This document shows, piece by piece, positions 1-8,119 of a stretch of 35,598 bases of DNA. The notes beneath the pieces are model-generated. The model ran no database searches, was not told where the DNA came from, and was given only the letters and a program-made list of their open reading frames with translations. The stretch's first letter is position 1; every line of letters starts with the position of its first letter. The DNA is from Oceanicola sp. 22II-s10i (lineage in GTDB: Bacteria; Pseudomonadota; Alphaproteobacteria; Rhodobacterales; Rhodobacteraceae), in NCBI RefSeq assembly GCF_002210105.1, contig NZ_AQQU01000021.1, positions 1-35,598 of the forward strand. Reading direction: 5' to 3'. Both the position numbers and the translations under genes were made by a program.

Positions 1-2
1 CT

Positions 3-173
3 GGTTGGGCCGGACTCTACCTCAAAATGGAGGAAGATACGGGTCTCAGGTCACTGGCAGAGTTCATTCACGACGAATGTCAGAAGCGCTTGAGGGCCTA
101 CGAAGCACAGCCGCGGGATGCAGGCGAGCAATTCGAGACCGAGAACGGAGTCCTGTCGGGCGGATACGCCTAG
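3..173 (+). pseudogene. Truncated N-terminus of a putative histidine-kinase-like (sacsin-type) ATPase
   Basis: An open frame enters from the left edge and stops at a TAG at 171-173; an internal ATG lies at 27. The peptide holds a pattern I associate with the extreme N-terminus of large HATPase/sacsin-like proteins, often found in defence loci: an acidic helix with E..C...L.AY...P followed by ENGVLSGGYA. In that family GGYA is normally followed at once by YRQ-ELVQNAADA, the start of the ATP-binding domain. Here the frame stops directly after GGYA and no ATPase sequence follows, so the gene was cut by recombination or the original downstream part was lost. The family assignment is from memory of the motif and is moderate at best. 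It could also be an unrelated short protein. Confidence 0.4.
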
Positions 174-207
174 AAACCGACGCCGAGGAACCCGACCTCG
201 CGCGCAG

Positions 208-242
208 GTCGTCCGCCCGAAACCCAGTTTCGGCCGAACGAC
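208..242. repeat. Near-perfect hairpin, 16-bp arms, 3-nt loop
   Basis: Arms at 208-223 and 227-242 are complementary at 14 of 16 positions around the loop CCA. The arms end in CGAAAC/GTTTCG next to the loop. It lies about 35 bp past the break of the truncated left-edge gene. There is no T-run on either side, so a classic terminator is not supported. A mobile-element end or recombination site is possible. Confidence 0.6.
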
Positions 243-551
243 GAGCTGGCTATCTCGCATCACCCTGGTTCAGCGATACCGACTGCCCCCATGGCCTTAA
301 TCGACATTATCGGCCGCAAGCGCGAGCCATGCTGAACCCCATTGACGAAAACCAGGCGCACTGCACTCTCCTGCACTTCGCAGATAACGTATTTTCGTCG
401 TTTTGCTCGTTATGTTCCATTTCTCAAGGGTAGGAACCTCGGGCAAACTCGGCGCGGTTCAAGCGTCCACTCGGCCTGGATTGTCGTCAGCTTCACGTTC
501 TTAGGCTCCAATGCCTTCAATGGCAGGGCATCGGACACTTCCATGCTGCCA
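243..551. other. Degenerate intergenic region without a convincing gene
   Basis: No ORF here has a recognisable product. On the minus strand a 44-codon frame (410-544, ATG at 544) begins 7 bp after the stop of the downstream hydrolase gene and reads plausibly at its start, but I recognise no family and see no good ribosome binding site. It may be the broken last gene of the catabolic operon or chance. An AT-richer patch near 385-425 stands out from the GC-rich surroundings. Confidence 0.4.
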
Positions 552-1706
552 TCAAACTCTCAAACGTTTTGCGAACCAGTCCGAAACGTAGTCAGCGGCG
601 ATCGCCCGGTTGTCAATTTGACAGTGCTCAGCGCCGCCTTCTGACTTGGTGAAGACTTTCAGAGTCTTGTCAGGCATGGTTGCGCGCTTAATTGTTTCCT
701 CGGCGTGGCTTAGCGGCACCTGCCGATCGTTCTCGCCGTGGGTAACGAGTAACGGACACTCAAGTTCTTCGACTACCCCGGCAAGGGTCATATGCGAAAT
801 GAACTCTTTGAGTTCCTCCACGTTGTCCAGACCGAAGCTCCAGAACGCATGCTTCAGCGGGTTGGCGACCGAGGGGTGCGTGCCAGCCACATCGCCGCCC
901 TCCAGCCGCCGGGCCCAAAGTGCCGGCATCTCGAACAATGCGCCCCAGCAAGCGACCGCACGGATGCGTTTTTCGAACGCCGCGGCGCGGGGGGCGAAGT
1001 ATCCCCCCATTGAGATGCCCTGCAATCCAATAGCCTCGGTCGCGATGTCTTTGCGGGCCATTATCCAATCGACAATCACCTTCACATAGACTTCGGTATC
1101 CCACCGTGCATGCAGCTTATGGACGCGCAGTGCCTCACCAGCACCTGGTTGGTCAGTGATCAGGATCGACAGCCCGCGGCGGCGGTATTCCTGGAACATG
1201 GGCCACTGCGTCTCCTTAATCGAATCGAACCCTTGGATGTGAATCACAATGGGGGCAGGTTCTCCCGCTATGTCGGGGGCTTTGATCAATAGCGCGGGGA
1301 TGACCGCATTCTCGTAGGGAATGGATACGAACTCGACTCCGTCGTCGGCATTCTCTCGGGCTTTTCGGTAGTTGGCCAAGGCCCGTTTGTAGGCGATCAT
1401 CTGGCGAGGGTCCTCGTGAGACGTGATGCGCTCCGCACGGATAAAGAACATCGCGGCCCGGTTGAATTTCCGAGATGCGGTGAGGCGGTTGCCGGCGGCT
1501 GCATCCGCTTCGGCAAAACCTTCGATCCGTGCCCCGAGCTCAACCATCGCATCATGCCAGGCAATCGAAGCAACTTCCGGGGCCGCGTCCTGATGCGGTG
1601 CGGCGAGCGCAAAAGCCTCGGCAGGTTGGCTCATTACCCCGACCTCTTCGATCAGGGTGATGCCTGTAAGGTTCCAAGCGTAGTTCTTTTCGAAATACTC
1701 GAACAT
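552..1706 (-). CDS. Alpha/beta hydrolase (dienelactone hydrolase / prolyl-oligopeptidase-like)
   Basis: A serine hydrolase of about 384 aa with an N-terminal helical region and a C-terminal alpha/beta fold. The nucleophile elbow is G-I-S-M-G-G, with Ser at about residue 232. An Asp follows in GENDRQVP (near 312) and a His in GGAEHC (near 359), which gives a full Ser-Asp-His triad. The arrangement resembles the 2,6-dihydroxypseudooxynicotine hydrolase / FrsA-like group, which cleaves C-C or ester/amide bonds in catabolic pathways; the actual substrate cannot be read from sequence. I chose ATG 1706 over ATG 1727 because AGGA lies 8 nt upstream of 1706, nothing similar precedes 1727, and MFEYF is a typical start for the group. 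It is the last gene of the TRAP/BKACE operon, 28 bp after the cyclase gene, which suggests it acts late on the imported substrate. Confidence 0.85.
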   Translation of the reverse strand: MFEYFEKNYAWNLTGITLIEEVGVMSQPAEAFALAAPHQDAAPEVASIAWHDAMVELGARIEGFAEADAAAGNRLTASRKFNRAAMFFIRAERITSHEDPRQMIAYKRALANYRKARENADDGVEFVSIPYENAVIPALLIKAPDIAGEPAPIVIHIQGFDSIKETQWPMFQEYRRRGLSILITDQPGAGEALRVHKLHARWDTEVYVKVIVDWIMARKDIATEAIGLQGISMGGYFAPRAAAFEKRIRAVACWGALFEMPALWARRLEGGDVAGTHPSVANPLKHAFWSFGLDNVEELKEFISHMTLAGVVEELECPLLVTHGENDRQVPLSHAEETIKRATMPDKTLKVFTKSEGGAEHCQIDNRAIAADYVSDWFAKRLRV

Positions 1707-1734
1707 TTTCGTAGTCCTGTTTTGCATAGGTTAA

Positions 1735-2715
1735 TTAGAGGATGGCCAACGGATTGATCGGCGAACCGACCGCGCCCGTGACCGGCAGCGCAGGTGCTAC
1801 GAACAGAAAATCGTAGAGCCCCCGTTCGGCACATTCGGCCCCCAGAGCATCCAGCTTGAAGATCTCGCCCATAGTGAGGCCCATGATGGGAATGCAGATC
1901 CAGTGCCACGGCTGGCTGATACCCTCGACGGATTCGTTCGGGCGCACTTCTGCCCCCCACGTGTCGGTCGCAATCGCAGCCACTTTGCGCTCTTGGAGCC
2001 AGTAAAGTGTCTCGAACGCCATGCCAGGTGCATCGCCACCGTTGTAGCCGTCCCAAGTTCCCTCGGCGAGTTTGCGTTCCATTTGGCCGGTGCGGATCAA
2101 CAAGAAGTCACCCTCGCCGACCTCGACCCCCTGTGCCTCGGCGCATTCGGTCAGAACCTCCGATGTGATGGCATAGCCGTCTTCCAGCCACTCCAAACCA
2201 AGGTGGCGAGCGATATCCAGCAAGACCCCCCTGCCGACGAATTTTTCCTTGGTCTTCTCGATACCTGCCTTCGCGGCTCCGAAGGAGGATACGGTGCGGC
2301 AGTCGTAGCCGTTCCACATGTAGTCGCCGAAAAAGATATGGGCGAGACCATCCCAGTGGGTTGCGCATTGTGACGGGATGATGACCAGGTCATCTGCAGA
2401 CCGCATCCCCCGCGCGTCCAGCACACCTGAATAAGCGTCGGTGCCGGTGCGCAGCATCGTGTGAACCGGGTTGAAACGTCCGACAGGAGGGAACTTCGAG
2501 CGGCCTGCTTGTGGCCCCTTTTCGTCGAAGTTCAGCCCAAGCGAGATGACCTTGCCCGTACGGACCAACGACGCCGCGTGCACGATGTCCTCGGGGCGAG
2601 TGTAGTTTAATGTGCCAAGCTCATCTTCGGGACCCCATTTGCCCCAATTCTTCAATTCCTCGGCCGTCTTTTCTATCTGTTCACGGGTGACGCGGTGGCG
2701 TTCACTGGATTGCAT
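1735..2715 (-). CDS. Cyclase family protein (kynurenine formamidase / isatin hydrolase-like)
   Basis: A 326-aa member of the metal-dependent cyclase family (PF04199), whose known members hydrolyse cyclic or linear amides (kynurenine formamidase, isatin hydrolase). The metal-binding signature is visible as H120-W-D122-G-L-A-H126, preceded by SQCAT in place of the usual S-H-x-G-T. A second ligand region, QPWHW followed by MGLTMGE, lies near the C-terminus. The length of about 320 aa fits the longer subgroup rather than the 210-aa KynB type. The ribosome site is AGGAGA 8 nt before the ATG. It lies 29 bp downstream of the TRAP large permease gene. In context it is a hydrolase for an amide or lactone taken up by the transporter. 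The fold is well supported; the substrate is unknown. Confidence 0.85.
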   Translation of the reverse strand: MQSSERHRVTREQIEKTAEELKNWGKWGPEDELGTLNYTRPEDIVHAASLVRTGKVISLGLNFDEKGPQAGRSKFPPVGRFNPVHTMLRTGTDAYSGVLDARGMRSADDLVIIPSQCATHWDGLAHIFFGDYMWNGYDCRTVSSFGAAKAGIEKTKEKFVGRGVLLDIARHLGLEWLEDGYAITSEVLTECAEAQGVEVGEGDFLLIRTGQMERKLAEGTWDGYNGGDAPGMAFETLYWLQERKVAAIATDTWGAEVRPNESVEGISQPWHWICIPIMGLTMGEIFKLDALGAECAERGLYDFLFVAPALPVTGAVGSPINPLAIL

Positions 2716-2744
2716 TGGTCAGTTCTCCTGTATGATGTCTGGGC

Positions 2745-4049
2745 TCATCGGGCCGCCATGTTCGGCAGCCAGAGTACGAGGTTGGGGAATGCCATCAGGA
2801 CGACGACCAGCCCGAGCGAAGCTAAGAAGAAGGGTGTCACGCCCAGAAAGATCCGGCCGACTGGCACTTCGGGTGCAGCGCGCGCCATGATGTAGACGTT
2901 CAGGCCGACCGGCGGCGTGATGGCCGCCAGTTCGCACATGACGATTATGTAAATCCCAAACCAGATCGGATCGAGACCTGTGGCCACTGCTGCCGGCACG
3001 ACAAAAGGAATAGTCAACAGCAGCATCGCCCAGATGTCGAGCAACATGCCCAGGACGATGTACATAAGCGTCAATGCCGCGATCAGCTCCCACGCCGACA
3101 GCTCTAGGCCGGAGATCCATATGACCAGCGAGGAAGTCAGGTCGGTCAGGACGAGGAACCGAGAAATCAGGTGACCGCCGAACAATATGACAAAGATCAT
3201 CATGGAAGTGGCCAGCGTGGACTGCATGCACTCCAGAAGTAGCCGGAACTTCAGCCGCCGCATTACGAGCGAAAAGAACAGAACGCCCGCCAGCCCGAAG
3301 GCGCCTGCCTCGGTCGGATCAAAGATCCCGCCGTAAATCCCAACTGTGATAATCAGGAAGATACAGAAAACGGGCAACACTTTGGCAAGCCAAGCGAACT
3401 TCTCACGCCACGTGAAGCGCTCGCCGGCTGGTCCCATCTCGGGGCGAATGATGCAGATAATCAGGATGGCGCAGGAATAGGCCAGCGTCATCAACAGCCC
3501 CGGAACGATACCCGCAAGAAACAGCGCGCCAATCGAAGTCTCGGTCCAGATTCCGTAGGAAATCAGAAAAATCGACGGCGGGATCAGGATACCTAGCGTC
3601 CCTGCAGAGGCGATGCAACCTGCCGCTAGCCCGCCGTTGTATTTGAAGCGCCGCATTTCCGGCATGCACATCGGGCCCAGGGTCGCAACAGCCGTGGCGC
3701 TGCCGCCCGACACTGCGCCGAAACCGGCGGCGGCTATGACCGACGCGATTGCCAACCCTCCGGGCAGTCGCCCCACCCATCGATAGACACAACCGTAAAG
3801 ATCCGAAGCGAGTCCGGTGCGAAACACAAGCTGCCCCATGAGTACGTAAAGAGGGATTGCAACAAAGACGAACTTTGTACCTTGATCCATGAAGTTCAGA
3901 AGAAGCTGGGTCTGCGCGTATTGAAGCCCTTCGAGCACGAGCAAACCGATCGAGCCGACCAGCAGTAGGCCTGCACCGATGGGCACACCTATAAAGATGA
4001 GGATAATGACGCAGCAGAACGCGACGATACCAAGGGTCTGGGGATCCAT
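2745..4049 (-). CDS. dctM: TRAP transporter large permease (DctM type)
   Basis: A 434-aa, very hydrophobic protein with about 12 predicted membrane helices, the large channel-forming subunit of a tripartite ATP-independent periplasmic transporter. Family hallmarks include the GxxSGSATA-type stretch (VSGGSATAVATLGPMCMPEM), the loop LIPPSIFLISYG, and the C-terminal TPPVGLNVY. It imports an organic-acid-like ligand using an ion gradient, together with DctP and DctQ. A TTG at 4055 is also in frame, but the ATG at 4049 has GGAGG 9 nt upstream whereas the TTG would have only 3-4 nt, so ATG is chosen. It starts 2 nt after the dctQ stop, which indicates translational coupling. Confidence 0.95.
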   Translation of the reverse strand: MDPQTLGIVAFCCVIILIFIGVPIGAGLLLVGSIGLLVLEGLQYAQTQLLLNFMDQGTKFVFVAIPLYVLMGQLVFRTGLASDLYGCVYRWVGRLPGGLAIASVIAAAGFGAVSGGSATAVATLGPMCMPEMRRFKYNGGLAAGCIASAGTLGILIPPSIFLISYGIWTETSIGALFLAGIVPGLLMTLAYSCAILIICIIRPEMGPAGERFTWREKFAWLAKVLPVFCIFLIITVGIYGGIFDPTEAGAFGLAGVLFFSLVMRRLKFRLLLECMQSTLATSMMIFVILFGGHLISRFLVLTDLTSSLVIWISGLELSAWELIAALTLMYIVLGMLLDIWAMLLLTIPFVVPAAVATGLDPIWFGIYIIVMCELAAITPPVGLNVYIMARAAPEVPVGRIFLGVTPFFLASLGLVVVLMAFPNLVLWLPNMAAR

Positions 4050-4051
4050 GA

Positions 4052-4567
4052 TCAATGCCCTCCCGTTCCGGCGTCTTCCAGTGTGTCGCGTTCGCCAATG
4101 ATCACTTCGATGGCCAGCGCCAGCGCCTGGAGCACGAGCAGAATGCAGGCAAGTGCCACGGCGCCGTTCCAGAGCCAGAGCGGCATTTCGAGGTCATTGG
4201 TGGTCTTGCCGAGCCCGTGCAAGAACATCGCCTCTTCCGTCGCCGCGAGCGCAACGAGCGAGAATGGGACGATCACGGCAGTCGCGTAGATGACCGAGAC
4301 AATCCTGCGGGCGGTTCGGGTTAGTTTTTCGTAGAGCAGCCCCATGCGGATGTGGACACCAAGGCGCAAGGACCAAGCGAGGCCCGACATGAAGAAAAGC
4401 AGAAGCAGGTATTCCGACGCCTCAAGCGCCCACCAGAGCGGCGCATTAAAGACGTAGCGGAGCACGACATCCGTCGTGACAAGAATGGCGATGAGTGGCA
4501 TCGCGACGTAGGCGCCCAGGACGCTAGGGGCCGTCGAGACATCAGATATGAAGCGGGTTGCACGCAT
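4052..4567 (-). CDS. dctQ: TRAP transporter small permease (DctQ type)
   Basis: A 171-aa inner-membrane protein with about four hydrophobic helices, the size and topology of the DctQ small subunit. Typical features are the LRYVFNAPLWWALEASEYLL stretch after the first helix and the acidic ExL motif near the second. DctQ is required with DctM to form the membrane part of the TRAP importer. A GGAG ribosome site lies 5 nt before the ATG. It is separated from dctP by 107 bp carrying a strong hairpin and is followed directly by dctM. Confidence 0.93.
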   Translation of the reverse strand: MRATRFISDVSTAPSVLGAYVAMPLIAILVTTDVVLRYVFNAPLWWALEASEYLLLLFFMSGLAWSLRLGVHIRMGLLYEKLTRTARRIVSVIYATAVIVPFSLVALAATEEAMFLHGLGKTTNDLEMPLWLWNGAVALACILLVLQALALAIEVIIGERDTLEDAGTGGH

Positions 4568-4628
4568 GGCGGCTCCGTAAGATTGCGGCGAATTGCAGTT
4601 TGCAGTTTGCGCTGAAATCGGATGCAGG

Positions 4629-4665
4629 CGCTCCGGCGGCCCCAGGGAGGGAGGGCGCCGGAGCG
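4629..4665 (-). terminator. dctP-dctQ intercistronic hairpin
   Basis: A perfect 10-bp inverted repeat (CGCTCCGGCG at 4629-4638, CGCCGGAGCG at 4656-4665) with a 17-nt loop, beginning 9 nt after the dctP stop on the transcribed strand. There is no T-run, so full termination is unlikely. Such a structure after a binding-protein gene usually protects the upstream mRNA from 3' decay or causes partial termination, giving more DctP than permease. Confidence 0.7.
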
Positions 4666-4674
4666 ATCGGGGCG

Positions 4675-5847
4675 TCAGTTCGCGAATGCCGCGACGCCCT
4701 CGACCGGGCTGTCTATTGCCATGCGCATCAGATCGTCATAGCTCATGGCACCATACTTTGCCGCCAGCTCCCGCATGTCGGCGACCAGTTGGCGGGCGGG
4801 CAGGCCCCTTTCCTCGCCCTCTGCGATCCAAGCGTCCACGAGGGGTGCCCAGCGCGTTTCCCATTGCACCCACTCTTCGGGTGCGATCTCGTGACGGATC
4901 ATTCCCTGTTCGACGAATAGCTTCTCGTATTCAGCTGATTTTCGGATGAATTCCTGGCTAAAGACTTGGCTGTATTGCCGCCCCCAATCATAGACGACCT
5001 CCCGCAGGTCTTCCGGCAGCTTGGCCATCGTGCGGGCGTTGAAGCAGTAATGCAGAGGCGTGTAGTTGATCGGTGTCAGGGTGACATGGCTCGCCACCTC
5101 GTTCAGCCGGAAGGTGTTCGCGGCCGAGGTGGAGGTCGCGATGACGTCGACAAGTCCGCGCTGCAGAGAAGAGTAGAAATCGCCCGACCCCATCGACACG
5201 GGCGTTGCTCCCAATGCCTCATAGACATCGCGACTGATGCCAGAACCAGAGCGGACCTTGAGGCCTTCGAGTTCAGCCAGGTTCGTAACAGGAGACTTGG
5301 AGAAAAAGTTGAAAGGCGTCGAACCGCCGGTGTAACCGATGGCAACACCTTGCCGCTCGAACTCCTCGCGGAAGTACTGTTCAGCCAATGCCTCACCGAC
5401 CATCGCCATTACTGCTGCATTCGGGAAGATGCCCGGAAGTGTCAGGCCTTGCGTCAACGGGAAGGAACCTGCATCGAGGTTGGTAAAACACGCGGTGGTA
5501 TCGGTCAGTCCATTGCGTGCGGCCTCGAAGCCTTCTTTCACGCCATGAACCGTGCCACCGAAACGCGGCTCGACCTTAATCTTTCCTCCCGACATCTTTT
5601 CGAGGATCGCAAAGGCGCGACGCGTGTCCTTGGCGCTTTCTGAAAGATCCGAGACGTGAGAGGTTGCGCGCAGAACGATCGGTTCCCCATCGTAGACAAT
5701 GTCGTGATCGCCATAGCTTTCCAGCGTGCCGTCCAACCAGGCTTGGGCGCGCGATATGTCGATGTTCTCGGATTGTGCTGCGGTGCCGGCGAGTGAGGCT
5801 ACGGCGATAGCCGCGACGGCGGTTGTTCTGAGTAGCGTCTTGAGCAT
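4675..5847 (-). CDS. dctP: TRAP transporter periplasmic substrate-binding protein (DctP family)
   Basis: A 390-aa secreted protein. Residues 1-25 form a classic Sec signal peptide (MLKTLL, then a hydrophobic Ala/Val core, and AxA before Gln). The mature part has the DctP fold with the ligand-contacting LKVRSGSG segment, the expected position of the conserved Arg that binds substrate carboxylates, followed by GATPVSMGSGDFYSSLQRGLVD. It captures the substrate in the periplasm and delivers it to DctQM. A strong ribosome site, GGGAGGA, lies just before the ATG. The mature protein is longer than the usual 300-330 aa DctP, suggesting a distinct subfamily. The ligand is not predictable, but the neighbouring enzymes suggest an amide, lactone or keto-acid compound. 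Confidence 0.93.
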   Translation of the reverse strand: MLKTLLRTTAVAAIAVASLAGTAAQSENIDISRAQAWLDGTLESYGDHDIVYDGEPIVLRATSHVSDLSESAKDTRRAFAILEKMSGGKIKVEPRFGGTVHGVKEGFEAARNGLTDTTACFTNLDAGSFPLTQGLTLPGIFPNAAVMAMVGEALAEQYFREEFERQGVAIGYTGGSTPFNFFSKSPVTNLAELEGLKVRSGSGISRDVYEALGATPVSMGSGDFYSSLQRGLVDVIATSTSAANTFRLNEVASHVTLTPINYTPLHYCFNARTMAKLPEDLREVVYDWGRQYSQVFSQEFIRKSAEYEKLFVEQGMIRHEIAPEEWVQWETRWAPLVDAWIAEGEERGLPARQLVADMRELAAKYGAMSYDDLMRMAIDSPVEGVAAFAN

Positions 5848-5981
5848 GGTTTCCTCCCATTAAAGAGCTCTGAATTCTTCGGGTCCCCAACTATACTTCC
5901 CGTATTGCGCCCGGCGATCCGTTCAGATGACCAGGATGGGGCTGCATCGTCTTGTTGGCGAACTGCAAGCCGATGTTTCAA

Positions 5982-6875
5982 TCAGACCGCAGTCTCGACT
6001 GTCGCTGGCGCAAGCCCGAGAATAGCGCGCGCCTCATCCGGGGTGGCGAGTTCACCACCCAGATCCTCGATGATGCGTTTCGCCTTGGTCACCAACGCGG
6101 CGTTGTCCGGGGCCAGGTTTTCCCGGTCGATACGTACTCCGTCCTCGAGGCCGACCCGCACATGACCACCAAGCAGGAAAGCCTGCGCCATCATCGGGTA
6201 CATCATCCGTCCCACACCGAAACCGGCCCAGGTCGCATCTTCAGGCAGCATCGATTTGGCATAGGCGATCGTCCCGGCCGTGCAGGCAAAGCCGTATTGA
6301 ATGCCAGTGACAATCTGGAACAATGGCGGTCGATCAAGCACGCCTTGGTTTATTAGGGCCTTGGCCAATTCAATGTCGCCGCTATCGAAAACTTCGAGCT
6401 CAGGCTTGGAGCCGGCTTCTCGCATAACCTGCGCCATGACCTTCACATTGTCGGGCGGATTGAGTACCGCGGCCGTTCCCGACCACATGGTGTTGAGGTC
6501 AAGCGTACAAATTTCCGGCCTCAACGCCGCAACGTGTTCAACTCGACGTTCAGGCACTGTGATCGACGTACCAGGACCTGCGACCCGCGGATCTTCTCGG
6601 GACGGAACGAAACGGCCACCTGGACCTGTGGTGAGATTGATAATCAGGCCGCAGCCAGAGTCACGAATGCGCTCCACGACCTCACGGTAGTGCTCAAGCT
6701 CCATGCTCGGTCTGCCGTCGTCGTAGCGCACGTGAATATGCGCAACCGCCGCGCCAGCCCTTGCCGCGTCGATGCTAGCCTTTGCTATCTGCGCCGGCGT
6801 GCAGGGCAGCTCCGGATGTTGGTTTAACGTCGTCTGGTTGCCCGTCACTGCGACCGTGAGAATTGTCTTGGCCAC
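5982..6875 (-). CDS. 3-keto-5-aminohexanoate cleavage (BKACE) family enzyme
   Basis: A 297-aa protein of the BKACE/Kce family (PF05853), Zn-dependent TIM-barrel enzymes that condense a beta-keto acid with acetyl-CoA to give acetoacetate and a new acyl-CoA. Residues H46 and H48 in HIHVR match the family's zinc ligands, followed by the LIINLTTGPGGRF strand and the ETGIQYG-like region. The start is the GTG at 6875: GGGAGG lies 7-8 nt upstream and the protein then begins MAKTILTVAVTGN, the usual N-terminus; the 21 further upstream codons are not conserved-looking. It is the promoter-proximal gene of the operon, facing the divergent TetR regulator. BKACE enzymes are diverse in substrate, so only the reaction type is claimed. 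Confidence 0.9.
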   Translation of the reverse strand: MAKTILTVAVTGNQTTLNQHPELPCTPAQIAKASIDAARAGAAVAHIHVRYDDGRPSMELEHYREVVERIRDSGCGLIINLTTGPGGRFVPSREDPRVAGPGTSITVPERRVEHVAALRPEICTLDLNTMWSGTAAVLNPPDNVKVMAQVMREAGSKPELEVFDSGDIELAKALINQGVLDRPPLFQIVTGIQYGFACTAGTIAYAKSMLPEDATWAGFGVGRMMYPMMAQAFLLGGHVRVGLEDGVRIDRENLAPDNAALVTKAKRIIEDLGGELATPDEARAILGLAPATVETAV

Positions 6876-6960
6876 GTGTTTCCCTCCCGTATCAGTACCA
6901 AGGTCACGGCGCGGATAGCGGTGTACGCCCCACCCCAAGCTGACCGTGGCTACAGATCTA

Positions 6961-6974
6961 TAAACGATCGTTTA
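6961..6974. promoter_or_regulatory. Perfect 14-bp palindrome, candidate TetR operator
   Basis: TAAACGATCGTTTA reads the same on both strands and lies in the 268-bp region between the BKACE operon and the divergent tetR gene, 86 bp from the BKACE start. A related sequence (AAACGTTT within CAAACGTTTATA, 7093-7104) sits 40-50 bp before the tetR start. Perfect AACGATCGTT-type palindromes are common TetR-family operators. The likely role is repression of the operon, and possibly of tetR itself, until the inducer binds. Confidence 0.6.
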
Positions 6975-7143
6975 CATCTGTCAACCACGATATCGCATAG
7001 GGTATTTTAGGCAAAAATCTTATCTAAATAACTGTTATTAATTCATTTATTGTCACGCCATCACACAGAATCCAACAGTTGACGAATGAAAACAAACGTT
7101 TATATTTATCCGAGGATTTCTTGTATAGACGGACGAGCCGCTC

Positions 7144-7845
7144 ATGTCGAAACGCACCCCCCAAGCCGGAGAATCGGCCGAGCTGAAAGAAGAGACGCGC
7201 GAGCTGAAACCGAAAGAACGGATACAGGCCGTCGGCGAACGGATGTTTGCGGAAGAAGGGTTTGAAGCTGTCAGCGTGCGAGCCTTGACCTCGGCCGCGC
7301 AGGTCAATGTCGCGTCGCTCCACTATCATTTCGGCTCGAAAGAGGGGCTTCTGGAGGCGATCTTTGCCGCCCGCGCGAAGCCGATCGCGGAGGCTCGGTT
7401 GGCGATGTTGCGCGAGTGCCGTGCCGGACCTGACCGACCGCCCCTACTAAACCAGTTGCTTGAGGCGTTCCTGCGCCCGGCTTTGACATTCGGTGAGGAT
7501 GATCGTTTCGGCGGGAGCGTCTTCGCACGCCTGCGGGCACGCCTCGCCGTCGCCCCGCAGGAATTCTCGCGAAGAGTGCTCGGCTCGGCGTTCGACGAGT
7601 CATCTCGGGCATTCATCGACTCGCTTACCAGGGCCCTCCCCGACCTCCCGCGGCGCGAACTGGAATGGCGCTTCCACTTTCTGTTGGGGACTATGGTGTA
7701 CTCGATGGCCGATGGCGGACGCATTCAAAGCATCACCGACGGCGCATGTGATCCAAGCGACGGCGAAGAAACTTTGCGCCACCTGCTACCGTTCCTTGTT
7801 GCCGGCTTTCGCGCAGACATCCCGGAACCAGGCTCTGGTTCCTAA
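7144..7845 (+). CDS. TetR/AcrR family transcriptional regulator
   Basis: A 233-aa protein with an N-terminal TetR DNA-binding domain: helices begin at about residue 24 (KERIQAVGERMFAEEGFEAV), and the recognition helix VNVASLHYHFGSKEGLL lies at 54-70. The remaining 160 residues form the ligand-binding and dimer domain, with no clear small-molecule signature that I recognise. It is transcribed away from the BKACE/TRAP operon and shares its promoter region, which holds a perfect palindrome. The most likely role is a substrate-responsive repressor of that operon. The ribosome site is weak (GGACGAG). Confidence 0.92.
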   Translation: MSKRTPQAGESAELKEETRELKPKERIQAVGERMFAEEGFEAVSVRALTSAAQVNVASLHYHFGSKEGLLEAIFAARAKPIAEARLAMLRECRAGPDRPPLLNQLLEAFLRPALTFGEDDRFGGSVFARLRARLAVAPQEFSRRVLGSAFDESSRAFIDSLTRALPDLPRRELEWRFHFLLGTMVYSMADGGRIQSITDGACDPSDGEETLRHLLPFLVAGFRADIPEPGSGS

Positions 7846-7955
7846 TGATCATCTAGGCGCAATGCACCTATGACCTAAGACGGCCGAGCCAATTAAACTG
7901 CTCTCAGGACTGCCCTCGTCCAGAAGCTAAATTCGTTCCAGGTTTCATCCTTCAC

Positions 7956-8119
7956 TGACCGGTTGAAGGATTCCCGTAGGTTGAGCCCGTCGAGGCTCGT
8001 ATGCGGGCGGTGATGATTCTTGCGTTTCGACATGTTCCAATCCCCGCTTTCCTGGAGACCAGCAGACGCCGGATCGCAGCTTCCGTCACTGTCCCGTTTT
8101 CTGGGAGGAACCGGTGTCA
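7956..8119 (-). mobile_element. Internally deleted IS3-family element (about 164 bp)
   Basis: On the minus strand the left end reads TGACACCGGTTCC (8119 downward), and a matching right-end sequence AACCGGTCA ends at 7956, two bases short of a perfect inverted repeat. Inside, an ATG at 8033 begins MSKRKNHH, the typical start of IS3-family OrfA, but runs straight into RPHTSLDGL, which is typical of the C-terminus of OrfB (YN.RPH.SL.G). Almost the whole transposase was therefore lost, possibly by recombination between the two NHH-coding stretches. It interrupts or abuts a prophage gene at 8118. The inverted-repeat pairing is imperfect, so the exact ends are uncertain. Confidence 0.5.

Noticed and set aside
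208..242. Integron attC site
   Set aside because: The hairpin lacks the GTTRRRY/RYYYAAC core sites and no integron integrase or gene cassette is nearby.
7893..7955. ESFNRSVKDETWNEF as a second transposase segment
   Set aside because: It resembles an OrfB motif but would be in the wrong order relative to RPHTSLDGL and lies mostly outside the likely IS end at 7956.
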